From CAVXTT01 sp963764685 (lineage in GTDB: Bacteria; Bacteroidota; Ignavibacteria; Ignavibacteriales; Ignavibacteriaceae): 64,000 nt of DNA. Made by a program: the position numbers and the translations under genes. The stretch lies in NCBI GenBank assembly GCA_963764685.1, contig CAVXTT010000016.1:324326-388325 (forward strand). The letters are read 5' to 3'. Shown here piece after piece: positions 18,365 through 27,157 of the stretch (position 1 is the first letter of the stretch; every line of letters starts with the position of its first letter). Under the pieces are notes generated by a model. It made no database searches. It had not been told where the DNA came from and saw nothing but the letters and a program-made list of their open reading frames with translations.

Positions 18365-18874
18365 TTACCTGAAACTCCAATAACTGAATATAGAAGTCTG
18401 AATTAGAGTATCAATCATATAATCGCTTGAAATCTTAACTGTAATTTTCTTATGCCAGGTAACGGAACTGGATGAGTCATCAAGGTTGGCAGAGGAGGTA
18501 ACATATTGAACCCTGCAGAAGATCTTAAAAACTGCAGACGGCATTGAACTATCTACACGGGTATAGTTATTATAATCATCAAAATCGTTCCAGGTGCGGG
18601 GGTCTGAGACAACCTCGCCTCCATCAGGACCTAATTTATTAATAGGGGTTAACTTGTTGATATCGGTCTTAGAAAGGTAAACAGTGTCAGAATTTTCATC
18701 AAAATGTTTACGGGTAGCATCTTCAATGATCGAGCTGCCGATTGAAGTGGCAAGAATTCCATAGTTGGAATCATACATAACATCTTCTGTAGTAACCGAT
18801 GTCTCGGTTACATTTAGAACAACAACTGTCAGCAGCATCATCGCGCCTAAAGCAAACAGTGTCTGAAGACTCAT
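18365..18874 (-). CDS. PilV-like minor pilin, first gene of the pilus operon
   Basis: A 169-residue protein with an N-terminal hydrophobic helix 'LQTLFALGAMMLLTVVVLNV' straight after the start Met-Ser, then a soluble domain with 'IGSSIIEDATRKHFDENSD' and a C-terminal beta-rich part ('KKITVKISSDYMIDTLIQT'). It resembles PilV/PulI-like minor pilins only in layout. The ATG is preceded by AAGGTAGG on the minus strand. It is the first gene of an eleven-gene minus-strand block, so the main promoter is expected in the gap 18875-19086. Confidence 0.6.
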   Translation of the reverse strand: MSLQTLFALGAMMLLTVVVLNVTETSVTTEDVMYDSNYGILATSIGSSIIEDATRKHFDENSDTVYLSKTDINKLTPINKLGPDGGEVVSDPRTWNDFDDYNNYTRVDSSMPSAVFKIFCRVQYVTSSANLDDSSSSVTWHKKITVKISSDYMIDTLIQTSIFSYWSFR

Positions 18875-19086
18875 AGAAAAGACCTACCTTGTTTTCTAAT
18901 TAATAATTACCAACTTCTCGAAAGCGAGTTTCAAAAAGCAAGTACTATGCCAAGACCTTTTGGACAGTTCAATTTAAAGGTCACAAAACTGTATTATAAA
19001 CTTTAACCTTGTGTTAAAATTTCAAATAAAACAGATGCCTCTTATTCTTGAGCTTTTAAAATATGCGGGAAATGGATTCTATCTCG

Positions 19087-19161
19087 TGGGGGCTGAAGGA
19101 GTCGAACCTCCGACCCTCTGCTTGTAAGGCAGATGCTCTAAACCAACTGAGCTAAGCCCCC
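19087..19161 (-). tRNA. tRNA-Val (anticodon TAC)
   Basis: Complete 75-base cloverleaf on the minus strand: acceptor stem GGGGGCT/AGCCCCC, D arm with TCAGTTGGTTTAGAGC, anticodon stem-loop CTGCCTTACAAGCAG giving TAC, and T arm GGTTCGACTCC. The CCA end is not encoded. The tRNA-Gly gene lies 71 bases upstream on the same strand. Confidence 0.95.
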
Positions 19162-19232
19162 GGTTTACCAGGAAAAATTAGAAACTAAATCTTAATATCA
19201 ATTTACCCCACCGTCAAACAAAAAAATTTGGG

Positions 19233-19305
19233 AGCGAGCGACGGGGCTCGAACCCGCGACATTCAGCTTGGGAAGCTGACACTCTACCAGCTGAGTTACG
19301 CTCGC
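19233..19305 (-). tRNA. tRNA-Gly (anticodon CCC)
   Basis: Complete 73-base cloverleaf on the minus strand: acceptor GCGAGCG/CGCTCGC, D arm with CTCAGCTGGTAGAG, anticodon stem TCAGC/GCTGA around loop TTCCCAA, giving anticodon CCC (reads GGG), and T arm GGTTCGAGCCC. CCA is not encoded. Confidence 0.93.
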
Positions 19306-19960
19306 ATTAATATAAAAAAACGATGCGAGAAAGGTAAAATAAAAGGGGGGATTTGTCAATCTCTTTTTGGGAAAAAGTTATTTTTACCTGTAATTTTAAG
19401 CCAGCGTAAAGGATTTTTATATGTATCATTCTCTTACACTTTCTCATAACGATCCATTTTGTTATTTATTAATTGTAAAAGGAATCTTAATCAAAGTGTC
19501 ATTGATAAAACTCTTGCGACTACTGTCACATTTTAGGATACAGAGGGTCCAATGTAATAAATTGGGACATTTTTTGTCATAGCTTGTTGAGCCACTCCAA
19601 ATTATTTGCATAGGCTCAATGATGTACAAAATTTATTATTTTTTTATACATCCAAAGAGTGAGAGAAAGCCCCCTGTATTTTCAATTTTTGTTAATGATT
19701 TAATTGTCTTTTTTAATGTCTTTGCTTCCGTCCTTTTGAGAAGGATTTTTGATTAACTCAAAAGTTACGAACCTTATTTTATATTTTGCATCGGTTTATT
19801 TCAGGATCTTCCGGATGCGGGCAACAACTCCTGATAGCATTCCCGTAAAGAATCAGCCATCTCGGGTGTGGCATTCTGCACTGATCTGGAAAATCAAGTG
19901 GCATTCGCAATTACTACATTATTATCCAAACTTGCAAGGTTTTTTAGTAAATTTAACAGG
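19306..19960. other. 655-base stretch without a supported gene
   Basis: AT-rich spacer between tRNA-Gly and the inositol-phosphatase family gene. Short open frames exist, but none has a ribosome site, a recognisable family or good codon use. No terminator or repeat was recognised. Confidence 0.5.
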
Positions 19961-20728
19961 ATGATTAAAGATATAATATATATTGCAAAAGAGGCCGGAA
20001 AAGTGATCCGGGATGGGTTTGGAAAGCAATTCAGCATTGAATTTAAGACAAATGAATCAAACCTGGTTACAGATATTGATAAGGCATCCGAGGAGCTGAT
20101 CCTTAATTTTATAAGCAAAAATTACCCGGACCATAATATCCTGGCTGAGGAATATGGGGAGGTGAAAAACAACTCAGAATACCTCTGGGTGGTTGATCCG
20201 CTTGACGGAACGACGAATTTCGCACATGGACTTCCTATCTTTTCAGTTTCTATCGGAGTCCAGAATCAGGGAGAAACCACAGCCGGGGTGGTTTATGATG
20301 TTATGCAGGATATTGTTTATTCGGCAGAAGCCGGAAAAGGAGCTTATTTTAATGCCAACAGGCTAAAGGTGAGCAAAAATGACAACCTCAGGAGGAGTGT
20401 CCTTGTAACAGGCTTCCCCTATAATATCTCTGAAAATCCGGATGCTGCTCTTGAGAAATTTGTTGCCCTTACAAAAAATTCAAGAGGGATGCGCCGGCTT
20501 GGTTCGGCAGCCATTGATTTCTGCTATGTAGCTAAAGGTGTATTTGACGGATTCTGGGAAGTCTACCTCCACCCATGGGATATCTGCGCCGGCAAACTGA
20601 TTCTTGAAGAATCCGGCGGTATCGTTACTGACTTCCAGGGTAATCCTATCGATATTTACTCTAAAAAAATACTTGCCACAAATCGTTTAATTCATAAACA
20701 AATGATGGATATCATGGCGGAAGTTTAA
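19961..20728 (+). CDS. Inositol monophosphatase family protein
   Basis: A 255-residue Mg-dependent phosphatase of the IMPase/SuhB/CysQ superfamily. Visible motifs are 'ESNLVTDIDKASEE', the glutamate site 'ILAEEYGE', the metal-binding 'VVDPLDGTTNFAHGLP' and the C-terminal 'WDICAGKLILEESGG'. It would hydrolyse inositol 1-phosphate or related sugar or nucleotide phosphates in the cytosol. I place the start at the ATG preceded by AACAGG, because translation from an ATG further upstream would add about 31 residues that match no family. Downstream lies the inverted-repeat-flanked four-helix-bundle gene. Confidence 0.9.
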   Translation: MIKDIIYIAKEAGKVIRDGFGKQFSIEFKTNESNLVTDIDKASEELILNFISKNYPDHNILAEEYGEVKNNSEYLWVVDPLDGTTNFAHGLPIFSVSIGVQNQGETTAGVVYDVMQDIVYSAEAGKGAYFNANRLKVSKNDNLRRSVLVTGFPYNISENPDAALEKFVALTKNSRGMRRLGSAAIDFCYVAKGVFDGFWEVYLHPWDICAGKLILEESGGIVTDFQGNPIDIYSKKILATNRLIHKQMMDIMAEV

Positions 20729-20730
20729 TA

Positions 20731-20771
20731 AATCGTGCGGTCGTGCTGACGTGCGGTCGTGCGGTCGAAAT
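20731..20771 (+). repeat. Left 41-bp inverted repeat flanking the four-helix-bundle gene
   Basis: A GC-rich 41-base block built on GTGCGGTC units, starting AATCGTGCGGTCGTGC and ending GTGCGGTCGAAAT. The reverse complement of 21231-21271 has the same length and matches it at 36 of 41 positions. It is far more GC-rich than its surroundings. Confidence 0.85.
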
Positions 20772-20842
20772 TCGGAAGACCTGATTGATTATATATTTGT
20801 TAGTAAATTGAGATAGTAATAAAATTTTAAGGGGAAATTATA

Positions 20843-21211
20843 TTGATCAAAAACTTTGAAGAGCTTGATTTATTCAAGGTAAGCAGACAATTCGTTAAAG
20901 AGATATATCTAAGCACTTCAGGGAATAATTTTCGAAAAGATTATGGCCTGCGGGATCAACTTCAGCGTGCCTCCGTTTCAATTATTCTAAATCTTGCTGA
21001 AGGCTTTGATTCAGGTACAACTAAATCAATGATCACCTTTCTTAGGTACTCATATCGCTCAGCTTCAGAAGTGCGGGCAATAATGTACCTGGCATTAGAT
21101 CTAGAGTATATCACATCAGAAGAATTTGAAATGCATAAAGGAAAGATTCTTCGGATTCAAAAAATGTTGAGTAGTTTTATTAACTATATTGAGACAAGAC
21201 AATCAATATAG
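20843..21211 (+). CDS. Four-helix bundle protein (S23 / 23S rRNA-intervening-sequence family)
   Basis: A 122-residue all-alpha protein of the S23 (TIGR02436-type) family, related to proteins encoded by intervening sequences in some 23S rRNA genes and to the Avd accessory protein of retroelements. Family signatures are 'FEELDLFKVSRQFVKEIY', 'DYGLRDQLQRASVSIILNLAEG', 'FLRYSYRSASEVRAIMYLALDLEYI'. The start is TTG, preceded by AAGGGG. It is not inside an rRNA gene here; instead it lies within a pair of 41-bp inverted repeats (about 540 bp in total), which suggests a small mobile unit. Its molecular function is unknown. Confidence 0.85.
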   Translation: MIKNFEELDLFKVSRQFVKEIYLSTSGNNFRKDYGLRDQLQRASVSIILNLAEGFDSGTTKSMITFLRYSYRSASEVRAIMYLALDLEYITSEEFEMHKGKILRIQKMLSSFINYIETRQSI

Positions 21212-21230
21212 TGGAAGGGGATTGTGCTTA

Positions 21231-21271
21231 ATTTCGTCCGCACGACCGTACCGCCGCACGACCGCACGATT
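21231..21271 (-). repeat. Right 41-bp inverted repeat flanking the four-helix-bundle gene
   Basis: Inverted partner of 20731-20771 (36 of 41 positions identical when reverse-complemented, no gaps). It is followed by a run of T, so the pair could also act as a terminator-like structure. A related solo copy occurs near 25901. Confidence 0.85.
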
Positions 21272-21334
21272 TTTTATCGTATTGATAGACCACACCGGTT
21301 TTGGTATATTTCATATTCATTTATGTAACGGCAA

Positions 21335-23803
21335 ATGCAAAAGGAGTCTTCAAATTTGAGTAATACTAACGATATTGATATAAATGCTTCTGGTAATAGT
21401 ACATCGCTTGTTGATAACCTTCCGGGGATACTGCCAATCCTTCCCTTAAGGGATATTGTGATCTTTCCATACATGATTTTCCCGGTACTTGTCGGTAGGG
21501 AACAGTCAATCCGGGCGGCTAATTATGCACTCGAAAATACAAAATATATTTTTCTTTCTACACAGAAGAGATCTAATATAGAGGATCCCAAAAAAGATGA
21601 CATATACAGGGAAGGGACAATAGCTAAGATCGTCCAGATACTTAAGCTGCCTAACGGATTGATGAAAATACTGGTCGATGGTCTTCTCCAGGGAAAGATT
21701 ATTGATTTTACTGACAGAAAGGAATTTTTCGAAGGGAATATTGAAGTTATTATTCCTGAAGTCCCTACTGATCACGAGATGAATGCTCTTGTCAGGCAGA
21801 TGTCCCAGTTATTTAAAGATTATGTAAAGATCAGCAGAAATGTTCCTAATGAGGCGGTTAGCGCTTTTGAGAATATAGATGAGCCGGACAGAAAGCTTTT
21901 TTATGTTGCGGCGAATATTAACCAGAGTATTGAGGTTAAACAGGCTATCCTTCAGAAGTTTGATATTAAGGAGCAGTTCTATGAGATTGTTAAAATCCTT
22001 AACTCCGAAATTGATATTCTGAAAATAGAAAAAGAGATCGACAGCAAGGTACAGGAGAATATAGCAAAGACACAACGTAAGTTTATAATCCAGGAACAGA
22101 TAAAGATACTTCAGGATGAACTGGGTGAAGATGATGAAGCTTCACCTGAACTGGCGAAGCTTAAGGATCAGATAAAAAAAGCTAAAATGCCGAAGCTCGC
22201 TGAGTCCAAAGCATTGGAGGAACTTGCCAAATTAAGAAAAACACCTCCTATGTCACCTGAATCTACTGTCATAAGAAATTATCTTGAATGGCTGGTTGAT
22301 GTTCCCTGGCAGAAACGTACAAAGGATAATGTTAATATCAACCATGTTCAGAGGATTCTGGATGAGGACCATTTCGGACTGGAAAAGCCGAAAGAAAGAA
22401 TCGTTGAACATATAGCTGTCCTTAATCTTGTGAAGCATATGAAGGGACAGATATTATGCTTTGTAGGACCTCCGGGAACCGGAAAAACCTCACTCGGCAA
22501 ATCAATTGCTCGTGCTTTGGGACGCGAATTTGTAAGAATAAGTCTTGGCGGCATAAGGGATGAAGCTGAGATAAGAGGGCACCGCAGGACATATATTGGT
22601 TCTATGCCTGGAAAAATAGTCCAGTCGATGAAAAGAGCAGGCACAATAAATCCCGTAATGCTTCTTGATGAAATTGATAAAATGAGTATGGATTTCAGAG
22701 GGGATCCTTCGTCGGCAATGCTCGAGGTACTGGACCCTGAACAGAACCATAGTTTTAGCGATCATTATCTTGAAGTTGATTACGATCTCAGCCAGGTAAT
22801 GTTCATTACTACGGCTAATGTAAGATATAATATCCCTCTTCCCCTGCAGGACAGGATGGAAATTATAGAACTTCCCGGCTACCTGGAATATGATAAGCTT
22901 GAAATTGCAAAAAGACATATCCTGCCCAAGCAGCTCGATGCACACGGGTTGACAAATAAAAAGGTAACTTTCAAAGATGAGGCAATAAAGAAAATTATTT
23001 CCGAATACACCCGTGAAGCAGGAGTTAGAAATCTTGAAAGAGAACTTGCTTCCGTCTGCCGTAAGCTGACAAAAGAAATTGTCGGTACTGAGATGACCAA
23101 CGGCAAGAGAAAGCATAAAAAAGTATATGTTGTCGATGCGAACAAAGTTGAGGAATACCTGAAAGTTCCCCGGTACCGGTATCAGAGATATAACAAGGAG
23201 AATAAAGTCGGTAGTGTTACCGGTCTTGCCTGGACCAGTGTTGGAGGCGAGCTTCTGAATGTTGACGTTACAATTATGCAGGGAGCGGAGAGACTTACAC
23301 TCACAGGTCAGCTAGGTAATGTAATGAAAGAATCGGCTCAGGCAGCTTTAAGTTTTATCAGGTCAAATGCGAAGGCTCTTGGTTTGAATCCTGATTTCTT
23401 CAAGGGTAAAGAAGTTCATATTCACCTTCCCGAAGGAGCCATACCCAAAGACGGACCCTCTGCAGGAATCACTATGACTATGGCAATGCTTTCTGCGGTA
23501 AGCGGAAAACCTGCGCTTGGCGATATTGCTATGACCGGTGAAATTACACTCAGGGGAAATATTCTTCCTATAGGCGGTTTGAATGAGAAGCTTCTTGCAG
23601 CTAAAAGAAACCAGATCAGTACAGTTTTAATTCCAAGCGAAAACGAAATTGACCTGAAAGAAGTTCAGGCAAAGGTTAAAGAAGGATTGAAAATAATTCC
23701 CGTTTCATCCATTAAGGAAGCTATCCCTTATGTATTTCCTGATCTGAAAAAGAAGGCGGGAAAATTGAAGACCCCTGTTGCACGGCACAAGAGAAAGAGA
23801 TAA
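21335..23803 (+). CDS. lon: ATP-dependent protease Lon
   Basis: Cytosolic AAA+ serine protease that degrades misfolded and regulatory proteins. Residues about 30-225 are the LON substrate-binding domain ('LPGILPILPLRDIVIFPYM'). The AAA+ module has Walker A 'GPPGTGKTSLGKSIA' and Walker B 'PVMLLDEIDKM'. The protease domain has catalytic Ser in 'PKDGPSAGITM' and Lys in 'GGLNEKLLAAKR'. At 822 residues it is of normal length. Translation may begin at ATG 21335 or at TTG 21356; the TTG has AAGGAG 9 bases before it and looks better placed. The fRMsr and dnaX genes follow without gaps. Confidence 0.97.
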   Translation: MQKESSNLSNTNDIDINASGNSTSLVDNLPGILPILPLRDIVIFPYMIFPVLVGREQSIRAANYALENTKYIFLSTQKRSNIEDPKKDDIYREGTIAKIVQILKLPNGLMKILVDGLLQGKIIDFTDRKEFFEGNIEVIIPEVPTDHEMNALVRQMSQLFKDYVKISRNVPNEAVSAFENIDEPDRKLFYVAANINQSIEVKQAILQKFDIKEQFYEIVKILNSEIDILKIEKEIDSKVQENIAKTQRKFIIQEQIKILQDELGEDDEASPELAKLKDQIKKAKMPKLAESKALEELAKLRKTPPMSPESTVIRNYLEWLVDVPWQKRTKDNVNINHVQRILDEDHFGLEKPKERIVEHIAVLNLVKHMKGQILCFVGPPGTGKTSLGKSIARALGREFVRISLGGIRDEAEIRGHRRTYIGSMPGKIVQSMKRAGTINPVMLLDEIDKMSMDFRGDPSSAMLEVLDPEQNHSFSDHYLEVDYDLSQVMFITTANVRYNIPLPLQDRMEIIELPGYLEYDKLEIAKRHILPKQLDAHGLTNKKVTFKDEAIKKIISEYTREAGVRNLERELASVCRKLTKEIVGTEMTNGKRKHKKVYVVDANKVEEYLKVPRYRYQRYNKENKVGSVTGLAWTSVGGELLNVDVTIMQGAERLTLTGQLGNVMKESAQAALSFIRSNAKALGLNPDFFKGKEVHIHLPEGAIPKDGPSAGITMTMAMLSAVSGKPALGDIAMTGEITLRGNILPIGGLNEKLLAAKRNQISTVLIPSENEIDLKEVQAKVKEGLKIIPVSSIKEAIPYVFPDLKKKAGKLKTPVARHKRKR

Positions 23804-24295
23804 ATGAGCTTACAGTTGCACATACAGAATGAAATATCTCTTGAGGAGAAATACATCCTTCTTGAAAAACAAGTAAGAAATCTTATAAGCAAAGAAGATC
23901 ATTATCTTTCCTCCTTGTCAAATTTTACTGCTGCCGTGAAACAGACCTTTAATCATATAAACTGGGTAGGATTTTACCTGTTTGACGGCAAAAAGTTATA
24001 CCTTGGTCCGTTCCAGGGAAAAGTAGCCTGCACAATTTTGGAATTAGGTAAAGGAGTATGCGGAACTGCAGCCGCTCAAAGGAAGACTTTAATTGTCCCC
24101 GATGTTGATGTCTTTGACGGTCATATTGCGTGCGACCTTGATTCAAAATCTGAGATCGTAGTTCCACTGATCAAAGGAGATAAGCTGCTAGGCGTACTTG
24201 ACATTGACAGTCTTGAATATAATGGATTTAATGAAACAGATAAAAAATACCTGGAACAGCTGTGTTCCATAATTGTTGAACAGGATTTCAGATGA
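23804..24295 (+). CDS. Free methionine-(R)-sulfoxide reductase (GAF domain)
   Basis: A 163-residue single GAF-domain protein of the YebR/fRMsr type. It reduces free L-methionine-(R)-sulfoxide in the cytosol. The family core is visible: 'NWVGFYLFDGKKLYLGPFQG', 'ACTILELGKGVCGTAAAQ' and 'VPDVDVFDGHIACDLDSKSEIV'. The cysteines in 'VACTI', 'GVCGT' and 'HIACDL' are the ones used in catalysis and disulphide exchange in this family. Its ATG directly follows the lon stop codon, and its end overlaps dnaX by 4 bases, so the three are probably one operon. Confidence 0.92.
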   Translation: MSLQLHIQNEISLEEKYILLEKQVRNLISKEDHYLSSLSNFTAAVKQTFNHINWVGFYLFDGKKLYLGPFQGKVACTILELGKGVCGTAAAQRKTLIVPDVDVFDGHIACDLDSKSEIVVPLIKGDKLLGVLDIDSLEYNGFNETDKKYLEQLCSIIVEQDFR

Positions 24296-25893
24296 GCTTT
24301 ATTGTTACAGCCCGCAAGTGGCGTCCCCAGAAATTTGCCGATGTAGTGGGACAGGAGCATATAACAATAACACTGCAGAATGCCGTAAAGAATAACAGGA
24401 TTGCACACGCATACCTGTTTACAGGTCCCAGGGGCGTGGGCAAAACAACCACAGCAAGAATATTTGCCAAGGTGCTTAATTGCCTTAATCCTGTAGATTA
24501 TGAACCCTGTAATGAATGCGAGATGTGTCTTGCAATTCAGAACTCGCAGTCGTTCGATTTTATAGAAATAGATGGCGCTTCAAACAGGGGAATTGATGAG
24601 GTAAGAACATTAAGGGATTCTGTTAAGTATGCTCCCTCTAAAGGCAAGTATAAAGTCTATATAATAGATGAAGTGCATATGCTTACGAGGGAATCATTTA
24701 ATGCTTTTCTGAAAACATTGGAGGAACCCCCTGCACACATCATCTTTATTTTTGCAACTACTGACGTTCACAAAGTTCCTTTGACAATAATTTCACGCTG
24801 CCAGAGATTTGATTTCAGAAGGATACAGCTTGATACGATGAAATTGCTTCTTAAAAAGATAGCCGATGCCGAAAACATTAAGATCGACGATAAGACACTT
24901 ACCATAATAGGTAAAAAGGCAGATGGTGCATTAAGAGATGCCGAAAGCTATTTCGACCAGATCGTCTCATTCTGCGGTAATGAAATAGAACCTGCCACCG
25001 TTTCAAAGATGTTAAACCTTATTGATGAGGATACTTTTTTTGAAATCTCAGATGCTGTATTAGAAAAGAACTATAAATCTGTCTTTGCGGTATCAAACAG
25101 AATATATGAGAACGGCTGGAACTTTATTGATTTTATGGAAGGACTGCTAGAGCACTTCAGGAATATAATGACCGCAGTTGCTACCCGCAGGACAGAGCTG
25201 ATCGAAACTGCTGAGGTCTATAAAACCCGCTATCTTGATTATATTGATAAATTTACCGAAGGGGATATTCTCCGGTTAATGAACTTCCTCAACAAAACAC
25301 ACCAGGAACTGAGGTTCTCCCAGAATCAGAAACTAAAAGTTGAGATTGCACTTACACATCTTGTCGGGCTGGAGCGTTCATCAACTATTAGTGATATTAT
25401 TTCAGGTATAAAAGAGGGGAGCACTTTTGATAAGGATGCTTCTGCCAAAAAGCAAAGGTATACAGAAAAAAAAAGTGAACTTTCCCAGTCAAACATAAAG
25501 ATTGCTGCTGAAAAAAATAAAATAATAGAAAAGACTGCCGGTTTTGATCAGATTGTGGATACCTGGCAGTTTTTTGTTGATACTGTAGGTAAAGAAAAGG
25601 GGCTTATACTTGGACCATTTATAAGATCTGCTCAGCTGCACAGCATTGAAGGCAATCAGCTTAATATTGTAAGTAATCAGCCTGACAGTACAACCCTCCT
25701 AAGACATAATAAAGATTACTTTAACCAAAAGCTTATTCAGATATTCGGTAAAAAAATGAATATCAACCTGATGCAGGGGAGTCAATCCGGCCTTTCTGCA
25801 GAATCTTCCAAACCCCTGAATGGACAGGATGATGAAAATGACCCATACGTCATTGCTATTAAAAAAGAGCTAAAAGGGAAGATCATCAATTAG
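24292..25893 (+). CDS. dnaX: DNA polymerase III subunit gamma/tau
   Basis: Clamp-loader ATPase of 533 residues. It starts with the classic 'KWRPQKFADVVGQEHI', has Walker A 'GPRGVGKTTTARIFAK', a zinc module with four cysteines ('CLNP', then 'PCNECEMC'), DEAH-like 'IIDEVHML' and sensor-1 region 'LEEPPAHIIFIFATTD' followed by 'ISRCQRFDFRRI'. Domain III and a short tau-like C-terminus follow. It loads the sliding clamp during replication. Overlap with the fRMsr gene is ATGA. No frameshift-type slippery site for a gamma product was noticed. Confidence 0.96.
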   Translation: MSFIVTARKWRPQKFADVVGQEHITITLQNAVKNNRIAHAYLFTGPRGVGKTTTARIFAKVLNCLNPVDYEPCNECEMCLAIQNSQSFDFIEIDGASNRGIDEVRTLRDSVKYAPSKGKYKVYIIDEVHMLTRESFNAFLKTLEEPPAHIIFIFATTDVHKVPLTIISRCQRFDFRRIQLDTMKLLLKKIADAENIKIDDKTLTIIGKKADGALRDAESYFDQIVSFCGNEIEPATVSKMLNLIDEDTFFEISDAVLEKNYKSVFAVSNRIYENGWNFIDFMEGLLEHFRNIMTAVATRRTELIETAEVYKTRYLDYIDKFTEGDILRLMNFLNKTHQELRFSQNQKLKVEIALTHLVGLERSSTISDIISGIKEGSTFDKDASAKKQRYTEKKSELSQSNIKIAAEKNKIIEKTAGFDQIVDTWQFFVDTVGKEKGLILGPFIRSAQLHSIEGNQLNIVSNQPDSTTLLRHNKDYFNQKLIQIFGKKMNINLMQGSQSGLSAESSKPLNGQDDENDPYVIAIKKELKGKIIN

Positions 25894-25900
25894 TCCGGAA

Positions 25901-25940
25901 CCGTGCTGAGGTTCGGTCGTGCGGACGTGCTGTCGAAATA
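25901..25940 (+). repeat. Solo copy of the GTGCGGTC-type repeat
   Basis: A GC-rich block (GGTTCGGTCGTGCGG core, ending GTGCTGTCGAAATAAGG) resembling the left repeat at 20731. No four-helix-bundle gene or partner repeat is beside it, so it may be a remnant of a lost unit. Confidence 0.6.
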
Positions 25941-25977
25941 AGGAATTTAATATATGAGGGGATTCTTTCTACTAATG

Positions 25978-26127
25978 ACGCCTTATCGCCATGGCCGGTC
26001 ACTTCGATACATTTTCTCGAAGGCTCGAAAACACTCAGTGACCTTTCTTTCACTTGCATAAGCAATCCTAGCCCGGTGGCTGAGTGTTCCGAAGGAATGT
26101 ACCGAAGCCATAAGGGCGGGCAGTGCG
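25978..26127. repeat. Imperfect inverted repeat (REP-like intergenic hairpin)
   Basis: In the 475-base gap between dnaX and cmk. The left arm (about 25978-26035, containing CACTTCGATACATT and AACACTCAGTGACC) pairs imperfectly with the right arm (about 26078-26127, containing TGAGTGTTCCGAAGG and AATGTACCGAAGCC). A long stem-loop is likely. No gene is visible in the gap. Confidence 0.6.
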
Positions 26128-26368
26128 AAATATCCTCATACCAGCCAGTGCCCTGACCAATTTATGATGAAATTTCTTCGTAGGGGACTCCTTCTAATGA
26201 TATTTTAATAAAGGTCATTTTTATGTTAAATAAAGGCAATCACTTTTGGGAATAGTTATGACTTTTCAGACATTCATCCAACCATCCATTCCTTTATCCA
26301 TCTAAATAGCTTTTTCAGCTGTCTCAATCTTTTTAGTTTTTTGAAATATTTCTGTATATTTATTATCT

Positions 26369-27064
26369 ATGTCAAAAAATTTTATAGTGGCAATAGATGG
26401 TCCCGCGGGGTCGGGAAAAAGCACTTCAGCTAAGCTGGTAGCGCAGAATCTTGGTTTTTTGTACATAGATACGGGGGCAATGTACAGAGCTGTGACGTAT
26501 CTCGTGCTGAAAAAAAAAATTGAAGAGATCCTTGATATCATAAGCTTGGCTGAAGCAATAGATATAGTTCTTAATTTTATTGACGGAAGAACTGAAGTAT
26601 TTGTTGACGGAGAGAATGTAACCGGGCATATCAGGACTCTCGAAGTAAATCAGAAAGTCAGCGAAATAAGCAAGATTGCAGGTGTAAGAAAAGCCCTCGT
26701 TGCAAAACAGCAGAAGATGGGAGCAAAAGCTAACGGTGTTGTAATGGAGGGAAGAGATATTGGAACTGTTGTATTTCCCGATGCTGATCTTAAAATTTTT
26801 ATGACTGCTTCTATCGATCAGCGTACAATCCGCAGGGTTAAAGAATATGAAGAATCGGGGACTGAAGTTTCTGCCGAAGAGATCAAAAAGAACCTGATGC
26901 TCAGGGATAAGATAGATTCCGGTAGAGAACACAGTCCGCTCGTCAAAGCACACGATGCAGTTGAAGTAGATACTTCAAAATTTACTATTGCCGAACAGGT
27001 TGATGTTATTCTCCGGCACGTAAAAGAAAGAGCTGATAAAAAAGGAATTGCAGTAAAGATTTAA
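26369..27064 (+). CDS. cmk: Cytidylate kinase
   Basis: A 231-residue cytosolic kinase that converts CMP or dCMP to the diphosphate. It starts with the P-loop 'IAIDGPAGSGKST'-type motif (here 'VAIDGPAGSGKSTSAK'), then 'LGFLYIDTGAMYRAVT', 'VVMEGRDIGTVVFPDAD' and 'LMLRDKIDSGREHSPL', all hallmarks of Cmk. Length is normal. It precedes rpsA with about 90 bases between, a gene order conserved in many bacteria. No clear ribosome site stands before the ATG. Confidence 0.96.
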   Translation: MSKNFIVAIDGPAGSGKSTSAKLVAQNLGFLYIDTGAMYRAVTYLVLKKKIEEILDIISLAEAIDIVLNFIDGRTEVFVDGENVTGHIRTLEVNQKVSEISKIAGVRKALVAKQQKMGAKANGVVMEGRDIGTVVFPDADLKIFMTASIDQRTIRRVKEYEESGTEVSAEEIKKNLMLRDKIDSGREHSPLVKAHDAVEVDTSKFTIAEQVDVILRHVKERADKKGIAVKI

Positions 27065-27157
27065 TTAAGCTGCCAAAACTATGTTAAACTAAATATACTG
27101 CTTATTATTTCTCAGGCAGCTTGGAATATTAAGCAGAAAAATCCGTTTGGAGGATTA

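Noticed and set aside
6286..18874. Type II secretion system instead of a type IV pilus
   Set aside because: A PilT-type ATPase and PilM/PilN-type proteins are present, and no GspC, GspL/M or GspK-like genes are seen.
19749..19964. Short plus-strand open frame before the inositol-phosphatase family gene
   Set aside because: No ribosome site, no recognisable family, and it overlaps the start of a well-supported gene in another frame.
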